From: DAOTVY01 sp041082245
Lineage (GTDB): Bacteria > Chloroflexota > Chloroflexia > DTKN01
Direction of reading: 5' to 3'
Length of the DNA stretch: 64,000 nucleotides
NCBI GenBank assembly: GCA_041082245.1
Contig: JBDOIE010000110.1
Coordinates: forward strand, 1-64,000
The position numbers were made by a program, and so were the translations under genes. Below, piece by piece: positions 16,286 to 23,941 of the stretch. The notes under the pieces are model-generated. The model was given only the letters and a program-made list of their open reading frames with translations, was not told the DNA's origin and did not search any database. Positions within the stretch are counted from its first letter, which is position 1, and each line of letters starts with the position of its first letter.

Positions 16286-16445
16286 CGCGGCCCGGCAGGT
16301 AGCGGAGCTTCTCGCGCAGCGACGCATCCCACAAGCCTGGATCGGCGGCCTTGCGCTCCGGCATTGGGGCGAACCTCGCCTGAGCTACGAAATGGCTTTC
16401 CGGCTTCAGGGAAGTGACAGAGGAGCACGATCCTCTGGCGCTATT
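16272..16445 (+). pseudogene. Remnant of an AbiEii-like nucleotidyltransferase gene
   Basis: From the GTG at 16272 the frame reads a helix and then AWIGGLALRHWGEPRLS. This is the beginning of nucleotidyltransferase-fold proteins, which normally continue into the catalytic DVD residues. Here the frame drifts into unrelated sequence and stops at 16445 after about 57 codons. The catalytic core is therefore missing, and the gene seems to be decayed by deletion. It overlaps the upstream small gene, the usual order in such modules. Confidence 0.6.
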
Positions 16446-16490
16446 TGAGCACTGTCTGCACGAGGCGTCTGGGTCAGCGCAAGAACAGCC

Positions 16491-18164
16491 GTGGAACCAT
16501 CTTTCGAGCAAGTGCGCCGTGCAATCCGCGAGTGCCTGCGCAAGGGAGAAAAGGAACAGGCACTGGTCACGGTAGAAGCTTTCCTTAAGAAGGCACCGGA
16601 TAGCGTCCCTGCCCTGATCTGGTATGCCGGCCTTACGCCCGACCTGGAAAAGGGCATCCAGGCACTGGAGCGCGTTCTCGAACTCGACCCGCAGAATCCG
16701 CGTGCCCGCGCTGGGCTTCAGGACCTGCGCGCGCGGCTCGCCAGCATACGTCCCACGGAGGAACCCCCTGCACAGGAGGACGGCGAGCTGGCGGCCTCGA
16801 CCGGTATCCCGGCCCCAGCGGCTGGCGCGGAGTCGCTCATTGGCGCTACGGTGCACGGGGACGAGGTGATCGCATTCGCCGAAAGCCTGATCTGGCCGTT
16901 CCGGGGGCTAAACCGCCCCATCGGAGAGCTGCTGAAGGAAGGCAATATCCGAGACAAGGACCTCGCCTGGGCCGGCGGGAACGCGCGCGATCCCCGCCTG
17001 CGGTGGGCAGCGGGCATCCTTCTGCGCCGCAGCGAGCTCCGGGGGAAAGAATTCCCGGTGGATGCCGCCCGGACGGCGGTGTGGCCGTTCCGGGGGTTGA
17101 ACCGGCCTATCGGCGAGCTTGTAGCCGCAGGCACGGTGCGACTGGAGGATCTGGCATACGCCCTGCTCCAGGGAAGGGAGGCTTCCCTGCGTTGCGCCGC
17201 CGCAGTGGTGGGGTATGCAATCGTGCGCGGCAGCGCGCAGTGCATGCCCGCCAAGGAAGCGAAGAGCGAGCGCGTGCCGGAGCGGCCTGTGGAAGCCGCG
17301 CCCGGCAAACCGCTGGCACAGGGCGCGACGCACGTGTCAGCGGCGGGGCGTGCCCGTCCCCAGGAAGAAGCCGCTGTGGAAGCACCGCCTCCGGGCCGCC
17401 TGGAGGTCGTTCTGGAGAGCGGGTACCTCGAAAAGCAACAGCGAGCCCACCGGGAGAAGCGCAAAAGGATCATCAGATGGGTGCTGATGCTTCTCGCCCC
17501 GCTTGCATTCGTGACGATGTTGAGCGGTATCCTGCTCCCCACGCGTAAGGTGCCTCTACACATCGCTGTCGCTCTGCTGTTTGCCCTGTGGGTGATCGAA
17601 GGCTTGCTCGATCGGACCATCGTGCCGATCGTGAACCGACTCAGGAGGGAAGAAGAGGCCTACGCGCGCGGCAGGGCGGCCGAGGATCGGTTGGCGGCGC
17701 TGTTGAGCAAGCATTTGGACTCCGCCTGGACGCTCTTTCGCAACGTCGTCCTTCCCGGCCGGCCGGACGATATCGACGCGGTCCTGCTCGGACCACGCGG
17801 CCTGTACGCGCTGGAGGTGAAGGCCTACAGCGGGTTGTACCGCAATGTGGGAGAGCGGTGGGAATACCGCCACGGGCGATTCTGGCGAGAGGCCGACGAA
17901 AACCCGACCGCGCAGGCCCTTGGGAACGCCGCGCGGCTCCGGGATTACCTGCGCGAGATCGTGGGAACGGAGGTCTGGGTGGAACCGCGCGTCGTCTGGG
18001 GCGGAAACCACCGGGTGGTCTTCGAGCAGTCGCGGGTGCGCATCTGGGAACTGGGACGACCCGATTACTGGCTCCGCGAGCTTTGCAACGGGAAGCCTCT
18101 GCCGAAAGAGACGGTCGAACGCATCCGGGTCGCCCTGAGGGCGGTCTGCTCCACGTTGCGGTGA
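16491..18164 (+). CDS. NERD-domain protein with TPR-like N-terminus and an internal duplicated module
   Basis: The 557-residue protein has a helical TPR-like start (residues 1-80). Two copies of a module follow, each opening with WPFRGLNRPIGEL (near residues 135 and 198). Then come a low-complexity linker, two transmembrane helices (about 325-370) and a C-terminal nuclease-related NERD domain. NERD keeps acidic and Lys residues in DDIDAVLLGPRGLYALEVKA and QALGNAARLRDYL. NERD folds are related to restriction-like nucleases and may act on DNA, but activity is not established. The start ATG could also be shorter. No partner genes are obvious. Confidence 0.75.
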   Translation: MEPSFEQVRRAIRECLRKGEKEQALVTVEAFLKKAPDSVPALIWYAGLTPDLEKGIQALERVLELDPQNPRARAGLQDLRARLASIRPTEEPPAQEDGELAASTGIPAPAAGAESLIGATVHGDEVIAFAESLIWPFRGLNRPIGELLKEGNIRDKDLAWAGGNARDPRLRWAAGILLRRSELRGKEFPVDAARTAVWPFRGLNRPIGELVAAGTVRLEDLAYALLQGREASLRCAAAVVGYAIVRGSAQCMPAKEAKSERVPERPVEAAPGKPLAQGATHVSAAGRARPQEEAAVEAPPPGRLEVVLESGYLEKQQRAHREKRKRIIRWVLMLLAPLAFVTMLSGILLPTRKVPLHIAVALLFALWVIEGLLDRTIVPIVNRLRREEEAYARGRAAEDRLAALLSKHLDSAWTLFRNVVLPGRPDDIDAVLLGPRGLYALEVKAYSGLYRNVGERWEYRHGRFWREADENPTAQALGNAARLRDYLREIVGTEVWVEPRVVWGGNHRVVFEQSRVRIWELGRPDYWLRELCNGKPLPKETVERIRVALRAVCSTLR

Positions 18165-18184
18165 ACCGTCGATGCTCGAGGTTG

Positions 18185-18193
18185 TGCTATAAT
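18185..18193 (+). promoter_or_regulatory. Extended -10 promoter before the SsuA-type binding protein gene
   Basis: TGCTATAAT combines a TG extension (18185-18186) with a perfect -10 (18188-18193). No good -35 is visible. Transcription should start near 18200, upstream of the hairpin at 18224. Confidence 0.6.
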
Positions 18194-18223
18194 TGCTATG
18201 CCAGCATGTCTAGCCCGTGAGAG

Positions 18224-18263
18224 GGGCACCCAGCTGGGTTTCCGGCTGGGTGCCCGTTCTTTT
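18224..18263 (+). terminator. Intrinsic terminator or leader attenuator
   Basis: An 11-bp perfect stem GGGCACCCAGC (18224-18234) / GCTGGGTGCCC (18245-18255) is followed by GTTCTTTT. It can end the NERD transcript. It also lies between the promoter at 18185 and the binding-protein start at 18284, so it may act as an attenuator. Confidence 0.75.
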
Positions 18264-18283
18264 AGCAGAAGGAGGAAACTGAA

Positions 18284-19243
18284 ATGGCCAGGACATTGAG
18301 CGTCCTTGCGCTCTGTATGCTGCTCGTCGCCGCCTGCGGGCGGACTCAGCCGGCCGGGCCGGTACAGATCGGCGTGCGTACCGCCAACGACCATGTCCCG
18401 TTCTACATCGCCGACAAAGAAGCGCTCTACCGGCAGGTCGGCCTCGAAGCGACCGTGCGCCTCATCCCCAGCAACACCGAGATCGTGGAGGCGCTCCAGC
18501 GCGGCGACCTCCAGATCGGCGCGATCCCCGTGACCACCGCCATCACTGCGATCGACCACGGCGCGGACCTCCGGATCGTCGCGATGACCGGGCGCGGCAG
18601 CGACGGTCTCCTGGTGCGCCGCGACAGCGGCATTACAAGCTGGGAAGACCTGAGAGGGAAACGCATCGCGACGATCCGCGCCTCTATCCTGGACGTGCTC
18701 TTGCTTCAGGCGCTCGAAACACACGGCTTGGACCCCAGCCGCGACGTGACGCTTGTGTACTTCCAGAAGCTCGGGGATATGATCAGCGCCCTCAAGACGG
18801 GCCAGGTCGATGCTACCTCGAACACCGAGCCGTTTATGACCGACGCCGTCCGCCAGGGATGGGGCCATATCCTTGGGTACTACACCGAGCAGTGGCCGGA
18901 CCATCCTTGCTGCGTGGTCGTAGCGCGCGGCGACCTGCTGAGGCAGCACCCGGAGACGGTCGAACGGGTGCTCAGGGCGCACATCCAGGCCGTGGAACGG
19001 GCGTGTACGGACCGCGCCTACGCCGCCCGGGTGATCGTGGAATACCTGCAGGCGTTCAATCCGGAGCTGGTAGAAGCCTCCCTGGCCCCGGAGAAGATGC
19101 GGGTGGACTATCACCTCACCCAGGAAGAGATCGCCCGTATGGCGGAACTGATGTACCGACAGGGGTTGTTGGAACATCCTCCGGAAGAGACCCAGTTCAC
19201 CGACCTGGGTCCGCTCCAGCGCGTGATGGGGGAACAGAAATGA
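18284..19243 (+). CDS. ABC transporter substrate-binding lipoprotein, SsuA/TauA/NMT1 type
   Basis: The 319-residue protein has a lipoprotein signal with lipobox LVAACG (Cys18). The mature part is a periplasmic-binding-like fold opening VQIGVRTANDHVPFYIADKE, the form seen in nitrate/taurine/sulfonate and thiamine-precursor binding proteins. The substrate cannot be assigned. The ATG has GAAGGAGG upstream. Its stop overlaps the permease start (ATGA). With the next two genes it forms a complete importer. Confidence 0.88.
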   Translation: MARTLSVLALCMLLVAACGRTQPAGPVQIGVRTANDHVPFYIADKEALYRQVGLEATVRLIPSNTEIVEALQRGDLQIGAIPVTTAITAIDHGADLRIVAMTGRGSDGLLVRRDSGITSWEDLRGKRIATIRASILDVLLLQALETHGLDPSRDVTLVYFQKLGDMISALKTGQVDATSNTEPFMTDAVRQGWGHILGYYTEQWPDHPCCVVVARGDLLRQHPETVERVLRAHIQAVERACTDRAYAARVIVEYLQAFNPELVEASLAPEKMRVDYHLTQEEIARMAELMYRQGLLEHPPEETQFTDLGPLQRVMGEQK

Positions 19244-20019
19244 AGCGTCAGGCGGAATGGCGTGGGGGCCTGCTCCTCGCGGTCCTGCTGATCGCTTGGG
19301 AGGTGATCCCCCGGCTGGGGTGGGTCGACCCGCTCCTCCTGCCGCCCTTTTCGCGCGTGGGCACCCGCCTGCTCACGCTGGCCGTCTCGGGCGAGCTCGT
19401 GCAGCACGCCGCGGCGAGCCTGGGGCGGGTGCTCACGGGCTACGGCCTGGCGCTGGCTGTGGCCCTGCCCCTGGGGTTCCTCCTGGGGTTGAGCGAGCCG
19501 GCCGAGCAGTTTGCCCGCCTGACGGTACAGCTCCTGCGGCCGCTTTCTCCCCCGGCATGGATCCCGCTCGCCATCCTCTGGTTCGGCATCGGCAACGCAC
19601 CGGCGATCTTTATCATCTTCGTGGGGACATTCCTCACCCTGCTTACCGGGACGATCGCCGCCGTACGGGGCGTAGATCGGCGCCTGGTGCAGGCGGCACG
19701 CACCCTGGGATGCAGCCGTCGGAGTGCCATCCTGCGCGTGGTGCTGCCCGCGGCGCTGCCGGAGCTGCTCACACTGGTGCGCCTCGGGCTCGGGCTGGCT
19801 TGGATGTGCGTGATGGCTGCGGAAATGGTCGCGGTTTCGCGAGGGCTGGGTTTCCTGATGCTGGAAGCCCGCAATCTCTTCCGCACCGACACCGTCCTGG
19901 CCGGCATGCTCACCGTGGGGTGCCTGGGACTGCTCCTGGACGGGATATTGCGCCTTGTGCAGGCGCGCCTCCTGCGGTGGCAGGTCGGGAGGAGGGCCTA
20001 TGAAATGCCTGGAGATTGA
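19240..20019 (+). CDS. ABC transporter permease, SsuC/TauC type
   Basis: The 259-residue inner-membrane protein has about six transmembrane helices. The conserved cytoplasmic loop (GCSRRSAILRVVLPAALPEL, near residues 155-175) docks on the ATPase. The ATG at 19240 overlaps the stop of the binding-protein gene, and the 3' end overlaps the ATPase gene by 20 bases. Translational coupling is likely. Confidence 0.9.
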   Translation: MKRQAEWRGGLLLAVLLIAWEVIPRLGWVDPLLLPPFSRVGTRLLTLAVSGELVQHAAASLGRVLTGYGLALAVALPLGFLLGLSEPAEQFARLTVQLLRPLSPPAWIPLAILWFGIGNAPAIFIIFVGTFLTLLTGTIAAVRGVDRRLVQAARTLGCSRRSAILRVVLPAALPELLTLVRLGLGLAWMCVMAAEMVAVSRGLGFLMLEARNLFRTDTVLAGMLTVGCLGLLLDGILRLVQARLLRWQVGRRAYEMPGD

Positions 20020-20740
20020 GGCCCTCTCCAAGGTCTACCCCGGCCCGGACGGGCCCATCGAGGCGATCCGGCGCGTGGACCTCGCGGTGCGCGAAGGCGA
20101 CTTTGTGGCGATCGTGGGGCCCAGCGGGTGCGGCAAGAGCACGCTCCTGCAGATCGTTGCCGGGCTCGAGCGGCCGACGAGCGGTCGGGTTCTGTTCCGG
20201 GGCCAGCCGGTTCGCGGGAGCAGCCACGAGCGCACGCTGATCTTCCAGGAGAGTGCCCTGTTCCCATGGCTCACGGCCCAGGGGAACATCGAGTTCGGCC
20301 TGCGCAACCTGGGCCTGGCGGCGGCGGAGCGTCGGGCCCGTGCCCGGGAGGCGCTGCGGTGGCTCGGGCTGGAGGCGTTCGCCGGCCTGTACCCGCACCA
20401 GCTGTCCGGGGGGATGCAGCAGCGCGTCGCGCTCGCCCGGGCTCTGGCGGTCGATCCCGCCCTGCTGCTGATGGACGAGCCGTTCGCCGCCCTGGATGCC
20501 CTGACCCGCCGGCGCCTGCAGGAGGAGGTGCGCCGCATCCAGGAGGAACGCCGGCAGACGGTGCTGCTGGTCACCCACAGCGTCCGGGAGGCGCTCTCCC
20601 TGGCCGACCAGGTCGTCGTGCTGAGCGGCCGGCCGGCCGTGGTTCGCACGACCATGCCCATCCCGCACCCGCTCTCTCCCAGCGCGCTTGTGGAGTGGGA
20701 GGAAGCCATCCATCGCTACCTGATGGATGAGTTGTGCTAG
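20000..20740 (+). CDS. ABC transporter ATP-binding protein, SsuB/TauB type
   Basis: The 246-residue ATPase has Walker A GPSGCGKST (about residues 41-49), a Q-loop in IFQESALFPW, the ABC signature LSGGMQQR, Walker B LLLMDEPF and the switch His in VTHSVREA. These features match the nitrate/sulfonate/taurine importer family. The ATG at 20000 has GGAGGAGGGCC upstream. The SDR gene follows 35 bases later. Confidence 0.93.
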   Translation: MKCLEIEALSKVYPGPDGPIEAIRRVDLAVREGDFVAIVGPSGCGKSTLLQIVAGLERPTSGRVLFRGQPVRGSSHERTLIFQESALFPWLTAQGNIEFGLRNLGLAAAERRARAREALRWLGLEAFAGLYPHQLSGGMQQRVALARALAVDPALLLMDEPFAALDALTRRRLQEEVRRIQEERRQTVLLVTHSVREALSLADQVVVLSGRPAVVRTTMPIPHPLSPSALVEWEEAIHRYLMDELC

Positions 20741-20775
20741 AATGGCCGGTGACGGGCTTACGAAAGGAGGTCGGC

Positions 20776-21537
20776 ATGCGCCTCGCAGGTAAGGTAGCCC
20801 TGATCACGGGGGGCACGTCGGGCATCGGCCGGGCCACGGCGCTCCTGTTCGCGCGAGAAGGTGCGCGGGTAGCGATCGTCGGCCGGAACGAGGAACGCGG
20901 CCGGCAGGTCGTCGAAGAGATCCGCGCAAACGGAGGAGAAGCGCGCTTTGTGCCCGGTGATGTCCGGGTGGCCGACGATTGCCGGCGCGCGGTGGAGGAA
21001 ACGGTGCGCGCCTTCGGCCGGCTGGACATCCTCTTCAACAACGCCGGGGTTTTCGTCCCGAACACCGTGGTGGAGTGCAGCGAGGAGGAGTGGGATCTCC
21101 AGCTGGACGTCAACCTGAAGGGCGCTTTCCTGATGTCCAAGTACGCCCTTCCGGTGATGATTGCCCAGGGTAGCGGGGTGATCATCCACAACGCCTCCGG
21201 CTGGGGCCTGGTGGGAGGCGATCGCGCGGCCGCGTACTGTGCCGCAAAAGGGGGGCTTGTGCTCCTCACGAAGGCCATGGCGATCGACCACGGGCCCCAG
21301 GGGATCCGCGTGAACTGCGTCTGTCCCGGGGACACAGACACCCCGATGCTGCTCGAGGACGCCCGCATGCGGGGGATGTCGTGGGATGCATACCTCGCCG
21401 CAGCATCCAACCGGCCATTGCGACGGATCGGCCGACCGGAGGAGGTGGCGCAGGCCGTGCTGTTCCTCGCCTCCGATGACGCGTCCTACATCACAGGCGC
21501 CGTGCTCGCCGTCGACGGCGGAGGTACGGCCGATTGA
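20776..21537 (+). CDS. Short-chain dehydrogenase/reductase
   Basis: The 253-residue SDR has the cofactor motif TGGTSGIG (residues about 11-18), NNAG near residue 88, the catalytic Ser in NASG, and YxxxK (YCAAK) with the usual 13-residue spacing from Ser to Tyr. Asn in the NVNLKG-like region (LDVNLKG) is also present. The start ATG follows AAAGGAGGTCGGC. The substrate is not predictable. It may process the imported compound, since it directly follows the ABC genes. Confidence 0.88.
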   Translation: MRLAGKVALITGGTSGIGRATALLFAREGARVAIVGRNEERGRQVVEEIRANGGEARFVPGDVRVADDCRRAVEETVRAFGRLDILFNNAGVFVPNTVVECSEEEWDLQLDVNLKGAFLMSKYALPVMIAQGSGVIIHNASGWGLVGGDRAAAYCAAKGGLVLLTKAMAIDHGPQGIRVNCVCPGDTDTPMLLEDARMRGMSWDAYLAAASNRPLRRIGRPEEVAQAVLFLASDDASYITGAVLAVDGGGTAD

Positions 21538-21559
21538 CAGCCGGAATCAGGAGGTCGCC

Positions 21560-21991
21560 GTGTCCAGGCCAGAACAGGCGGTAGCGCTCTTCGAGGCGGG
21601 CGCAAACTGCGCCCAGTCCGTCCTTTCCGTCTTTGCACCGACATACGGAATCGAACCGGGGCTTGCCATGCGGATCGCCGCCGCATTCGGGGGCGGAATG
21701 GCGAGGACCGGGGAGGTATGTGGGGCCATCAGCGGCGGTCTGATGGTGATCGGGCTGCACTGCGGACCGGACCGGCCTGCGGAAGAGGAAAGGGACCGCT
21801 GCTACGAACTGACACGCACCTTTCTCCAGCGATTCCGGGAAAAAGAGGGCGCCCTGCTCTGCCGGGAGCTTCTGGGGTGCGAGATCCTGACCCCCGAAGG
21901 GAGGAAGCGCGCCCACGAGATCGGGCTGATCCAGAAGCGCTGCCCGGGTTTTGTCCGGCGCGCGGTGGAGCTGCTGGAGGAGTTACTGTAG
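21560..21991 (+). CDS. C_GCAxxG_C_C family redox-type protein
   Basis: The 143-residue protein has conserved cysteines in GANCAQSVL (near residue 16), GEVCGAISGG (near 54), LHCG (near 68), CREL, GCEIL and KRCPGF. This is the C_GCAxxG_C_C family, thought to be involved in redox or metal-related roles but without a proven function. The GTG at 21560 has CAGGAGGTCGCC before it. It lies 22 bases after the SDR gene and is followed by a strong terminator. Confidence 0.85.
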   Translation: MSRPEQAVALFEAGANCAQSVLSVFAPTYGIEPGLAMRIAAAFGGGMARTGEVCGAISGGLMVIGLHCGPDRPAEEERDRCYELTRTFLQRFREKEGALLCRELLGCEILTPEGRKRAHEIGLIQKRCPGFVRRAVELLEELL

Positions 21992-21998
21992 CCGGGAA

Positions 21999-22030
21999 AA
22001 GCCTCCGGGCGCGCGGCCCGGAGGCTTTAT
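21999..22030. terminator. Bidirectional intrinsic terminator between convergent genes
   Basis: A 12-bp perfect stem AAGCCTCCGGGC (21999-22010) / GCCCGGAGGCTT (22016-22027). It carries short A and T flanks on both sides, so it can end the plus-strand ABC-SDR operon and the minus-strand methyltransferase operon. Confidence 0.85.
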
Positions 22031-22051
22031 CCACGGATGAGGCGGTCGTCG

Positions 22052-22687
22052 CTACGAGCCGATCAACGCCCGCGCGACCTCGACCGCGGTCGCGGCGTCC
22101 GGCGCGTAGGCGTCGGCACCGATCTCACGGGCATAGGCATCCGTCAAAGGCGCGCCGCCGACCATCACTTTAACCCTGTCCCTCAGGCCTGCGCTCCGGA
22201 GTGCCTCGATCGTATCGCGCATCCGCACCATCGTCGTTGTGAGCAGCGCGCTCATCCCCACGATCTGCGGCCGATGCTCTTCCACCGCGGCCACAAAGCG
22301 TTCCGGCGCGACGTCGGTCCCCAGGTCGATTACCTCAAAGCCGGCGCCCTCGAGCATCATGCGGACAAGGTTCTTGCCGATATCGTGGAGATCTCCCTGC
22401 ACGGTCCCGATCACGTACGTGCCGATGCGCGGCACCCCGGTCTCGGCAAGCAAGGGCCGCAACACGGCCATCCCGGCATGCATGGCCCGCGCGGCAACCA
22501 GCACCTCAGGGACAAATAGCTCCCCGGCCTTAAAGTCCCGCCCGACACGGTCCATCCCTGCGATAAGGCCGGAAAGCACCTCCGCCGGCGAGTGGCCGCG
22601 TCCAAGGGCTTCCTGCACCAGCGCGGCAACCTCGGTGTGCTTTCCCTCGTACAGCTTTTCGGCGATTCGTTCCAGGATCTCCGACAT
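22052..22687 (-). CDS. Corrinoid protein, MtbC/MttC/MtaC type (methyl carrier)
   Basis: The 211-residue protein has an N-terminal helical B12-capping domain (residues 1-85) and a Rossmann-like cobalamin-binding domain. The lower-ligand motif GDLHDIGKNLV (DxHxxG, near residue 100) and VGGAPLT near residue 178 are both present. It shuttles methyl groups between a substrate methyltransferase and an acceptor methyltransferase. The ATG at 22687 has GAGGAGGTCATCTCG upstream. The amidohydrolase and MttB-family genes sit directly upstream, so it is part of the same operon. Confidence 0.93.
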   Translation of the reverse strand: MSEILERIAEKLYEGKHTEVAALVQEALGRGHSPAEVLSGLIAGMDRVGRDFKAGELFVPEVLVAARAMHAGMAVLRPLLAETGVPRIGTYVIGTVQGDLHDIGKNLVRMMLEGAGFEVIDLGTDVAPERFVAAVEEHRPQIVGMSALLTTTMVRMRDTIEALRSAGLRDRVKVMVGGAPLTDAYAREIGADAYAPDAATAVEVARALIGS

Positions 22688-22720
22688 CGAGATGACCTCC
22701 TCACTGTAGGGAACGTCGTG

Positions 22721-23941
22721 TCAGGATCGGATCACTTCCCCCTCGCGGACGACGAGCCGCACCCGGTCGAGCGCCCCGATGTCCGCAAGCGGATCCCCTT
22801 CCACGGCGATCAGGTCGGCCAGCTTGCCGGGCTGTAGCGAACCGATCTCGTCCCAGCCCATAGCCTGGGCCGGCCAGAGCGTTGCCGCCTGGATCGCCTG
22901 CATCGGGGAGGCACCGTATGCCACAAGCCAGCGTACCTCGTCGGCCATCGCGGCAAAGCGCACACCGCCCAGCCAGGAGTCCGTGCCGGCCGCGATCTTC
23001 AACCCCGCCTGGAGAGCGCAGGCCATCGAGGCATGCTTCTTCTCCCGGTATTCCAGCGTTTCCTCGTATTCCTTCTGCGCGCGCCGGGCAACCTCCGGAT
23101 CGGGATCGAAGCGCCGTCGGTCGCACCACTTCAGGTACTCCTCGCCGATGTTCAGCGTGGGCACCCAGGTGATCCCCCGGGCAGCTGCCAGTTCGATCTC
23201 CTCGGGCGAGGGAGTGCCATGTTCGAAGGTATCCACACCGGCCTCGATCGCCATGCGCTGGGAGGGCGGTTTGGAGGTATGGCAGGTCACCTTCTTCCCG
23301 AGCCGGTGCGCCTCGTCGACCGCGGCGTTCAGCTCTTCCTGTGTCAGGTCTGCCCCGTTGTTCGCCAGTTTGATGAAATCGGCCCCTGCCCGCACCTCCT
23401 CGCGCACCGCGCGCCGGAAACCGTAGGGGCCGTCCGCCTCGTTCGCCAGGCCAGGAAGGTAATGCACATGCCCACCGGTCGGGACGATCAGCCGGCCGGA
23501 AACGTACACCTTGGGGCCCGGGATGCGCCCCCGTTCGATCGCCCGCTTGACGTCGAACATGATCTGGTCCACCGAGCCGGTATCCCGCACGGTGGTGATC
23601 CCGGCCCAGAGCGCCTCGCGCAGCCGCTGAGCAGCGACCAGGGCGATCATGACCGGGGAGTAGACGAGGGCGTTTTCGGGCTCGTAAGTGTAAGTGGCAG
23701 AGTCGGGTTCTTCCCAATAGTAGGTCGGGTGGACGTGCATGTCGATCAACCCGGGAAGGAGGCACCCGTCCGGGTACTCGAGCACCCGGGCTTCGGGCGG
23801 CGGAGTGGGCGCACCGGCCGCCGGACCGGCGTAGACGATCCGCCTGCCGGAAACGGCGACTGCGCCGGGCGATATGGCAGGGCCACCCAGCCCGTCGATC
23901 AGCCAGCGCGCGCGCACGAGCAGCGTGATCGGTTCGCTCAT
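22721..23941 (-). CDS. Metal-dependent amidohydrolase (imidazolonepropionase-like)
   Basis: The 406-residue enzyme shows HVHP near residue 69 (first metal ligands), KLANNG (Lys, near 192), CHTSKP, FEHGTP and GTDSW (Asp, near 317). Together these are the amidohydrolase-superfamily TIM-barrel ligands. It would hydrolyse a C-N bond in an amide or cyclic amide. It overlaps the MttB-type gene by four bases and precedes the corrinoid protein. This suggests it releases an N-methylated substrate or trims its product, but the substrate is not known. Confidence 0.85.
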   Translation of the reverse strand: MSEPITLLVRARWLIDGLGGPAISPGAVAVSGRRIVYAGPAAGAPTPPPEARVLEYPDGCLLPGLIDMHVHPTYYWEEPDSATYTYEPENALVYSPVMIALVAAQRLREALWAGITTVRDTGSVDQIMFDVKRAIERGRIPGPKVYVSGRLIVPTGGHVHYLPGLANEADGPYGFRRAVREEVRAGADFIKLANNGADLTQEELNAAVDEAHRLGKKVTCHTSKPPSQRMAIEAGVDTFEHGTPSPEEIELAAARGITWVPTLNIGEEYLKWCDRRRFDPDPEVARRAQKEYEETLEYREKKHASMACALQAGLKIAAGTDSWLGGVRFAAMADEVRWLVAYGASPMQAIQAATLWPAQAMGWDEIGSLQPGKLADLIAVEGDPLADIGALDRVRLVVREGEVIRS

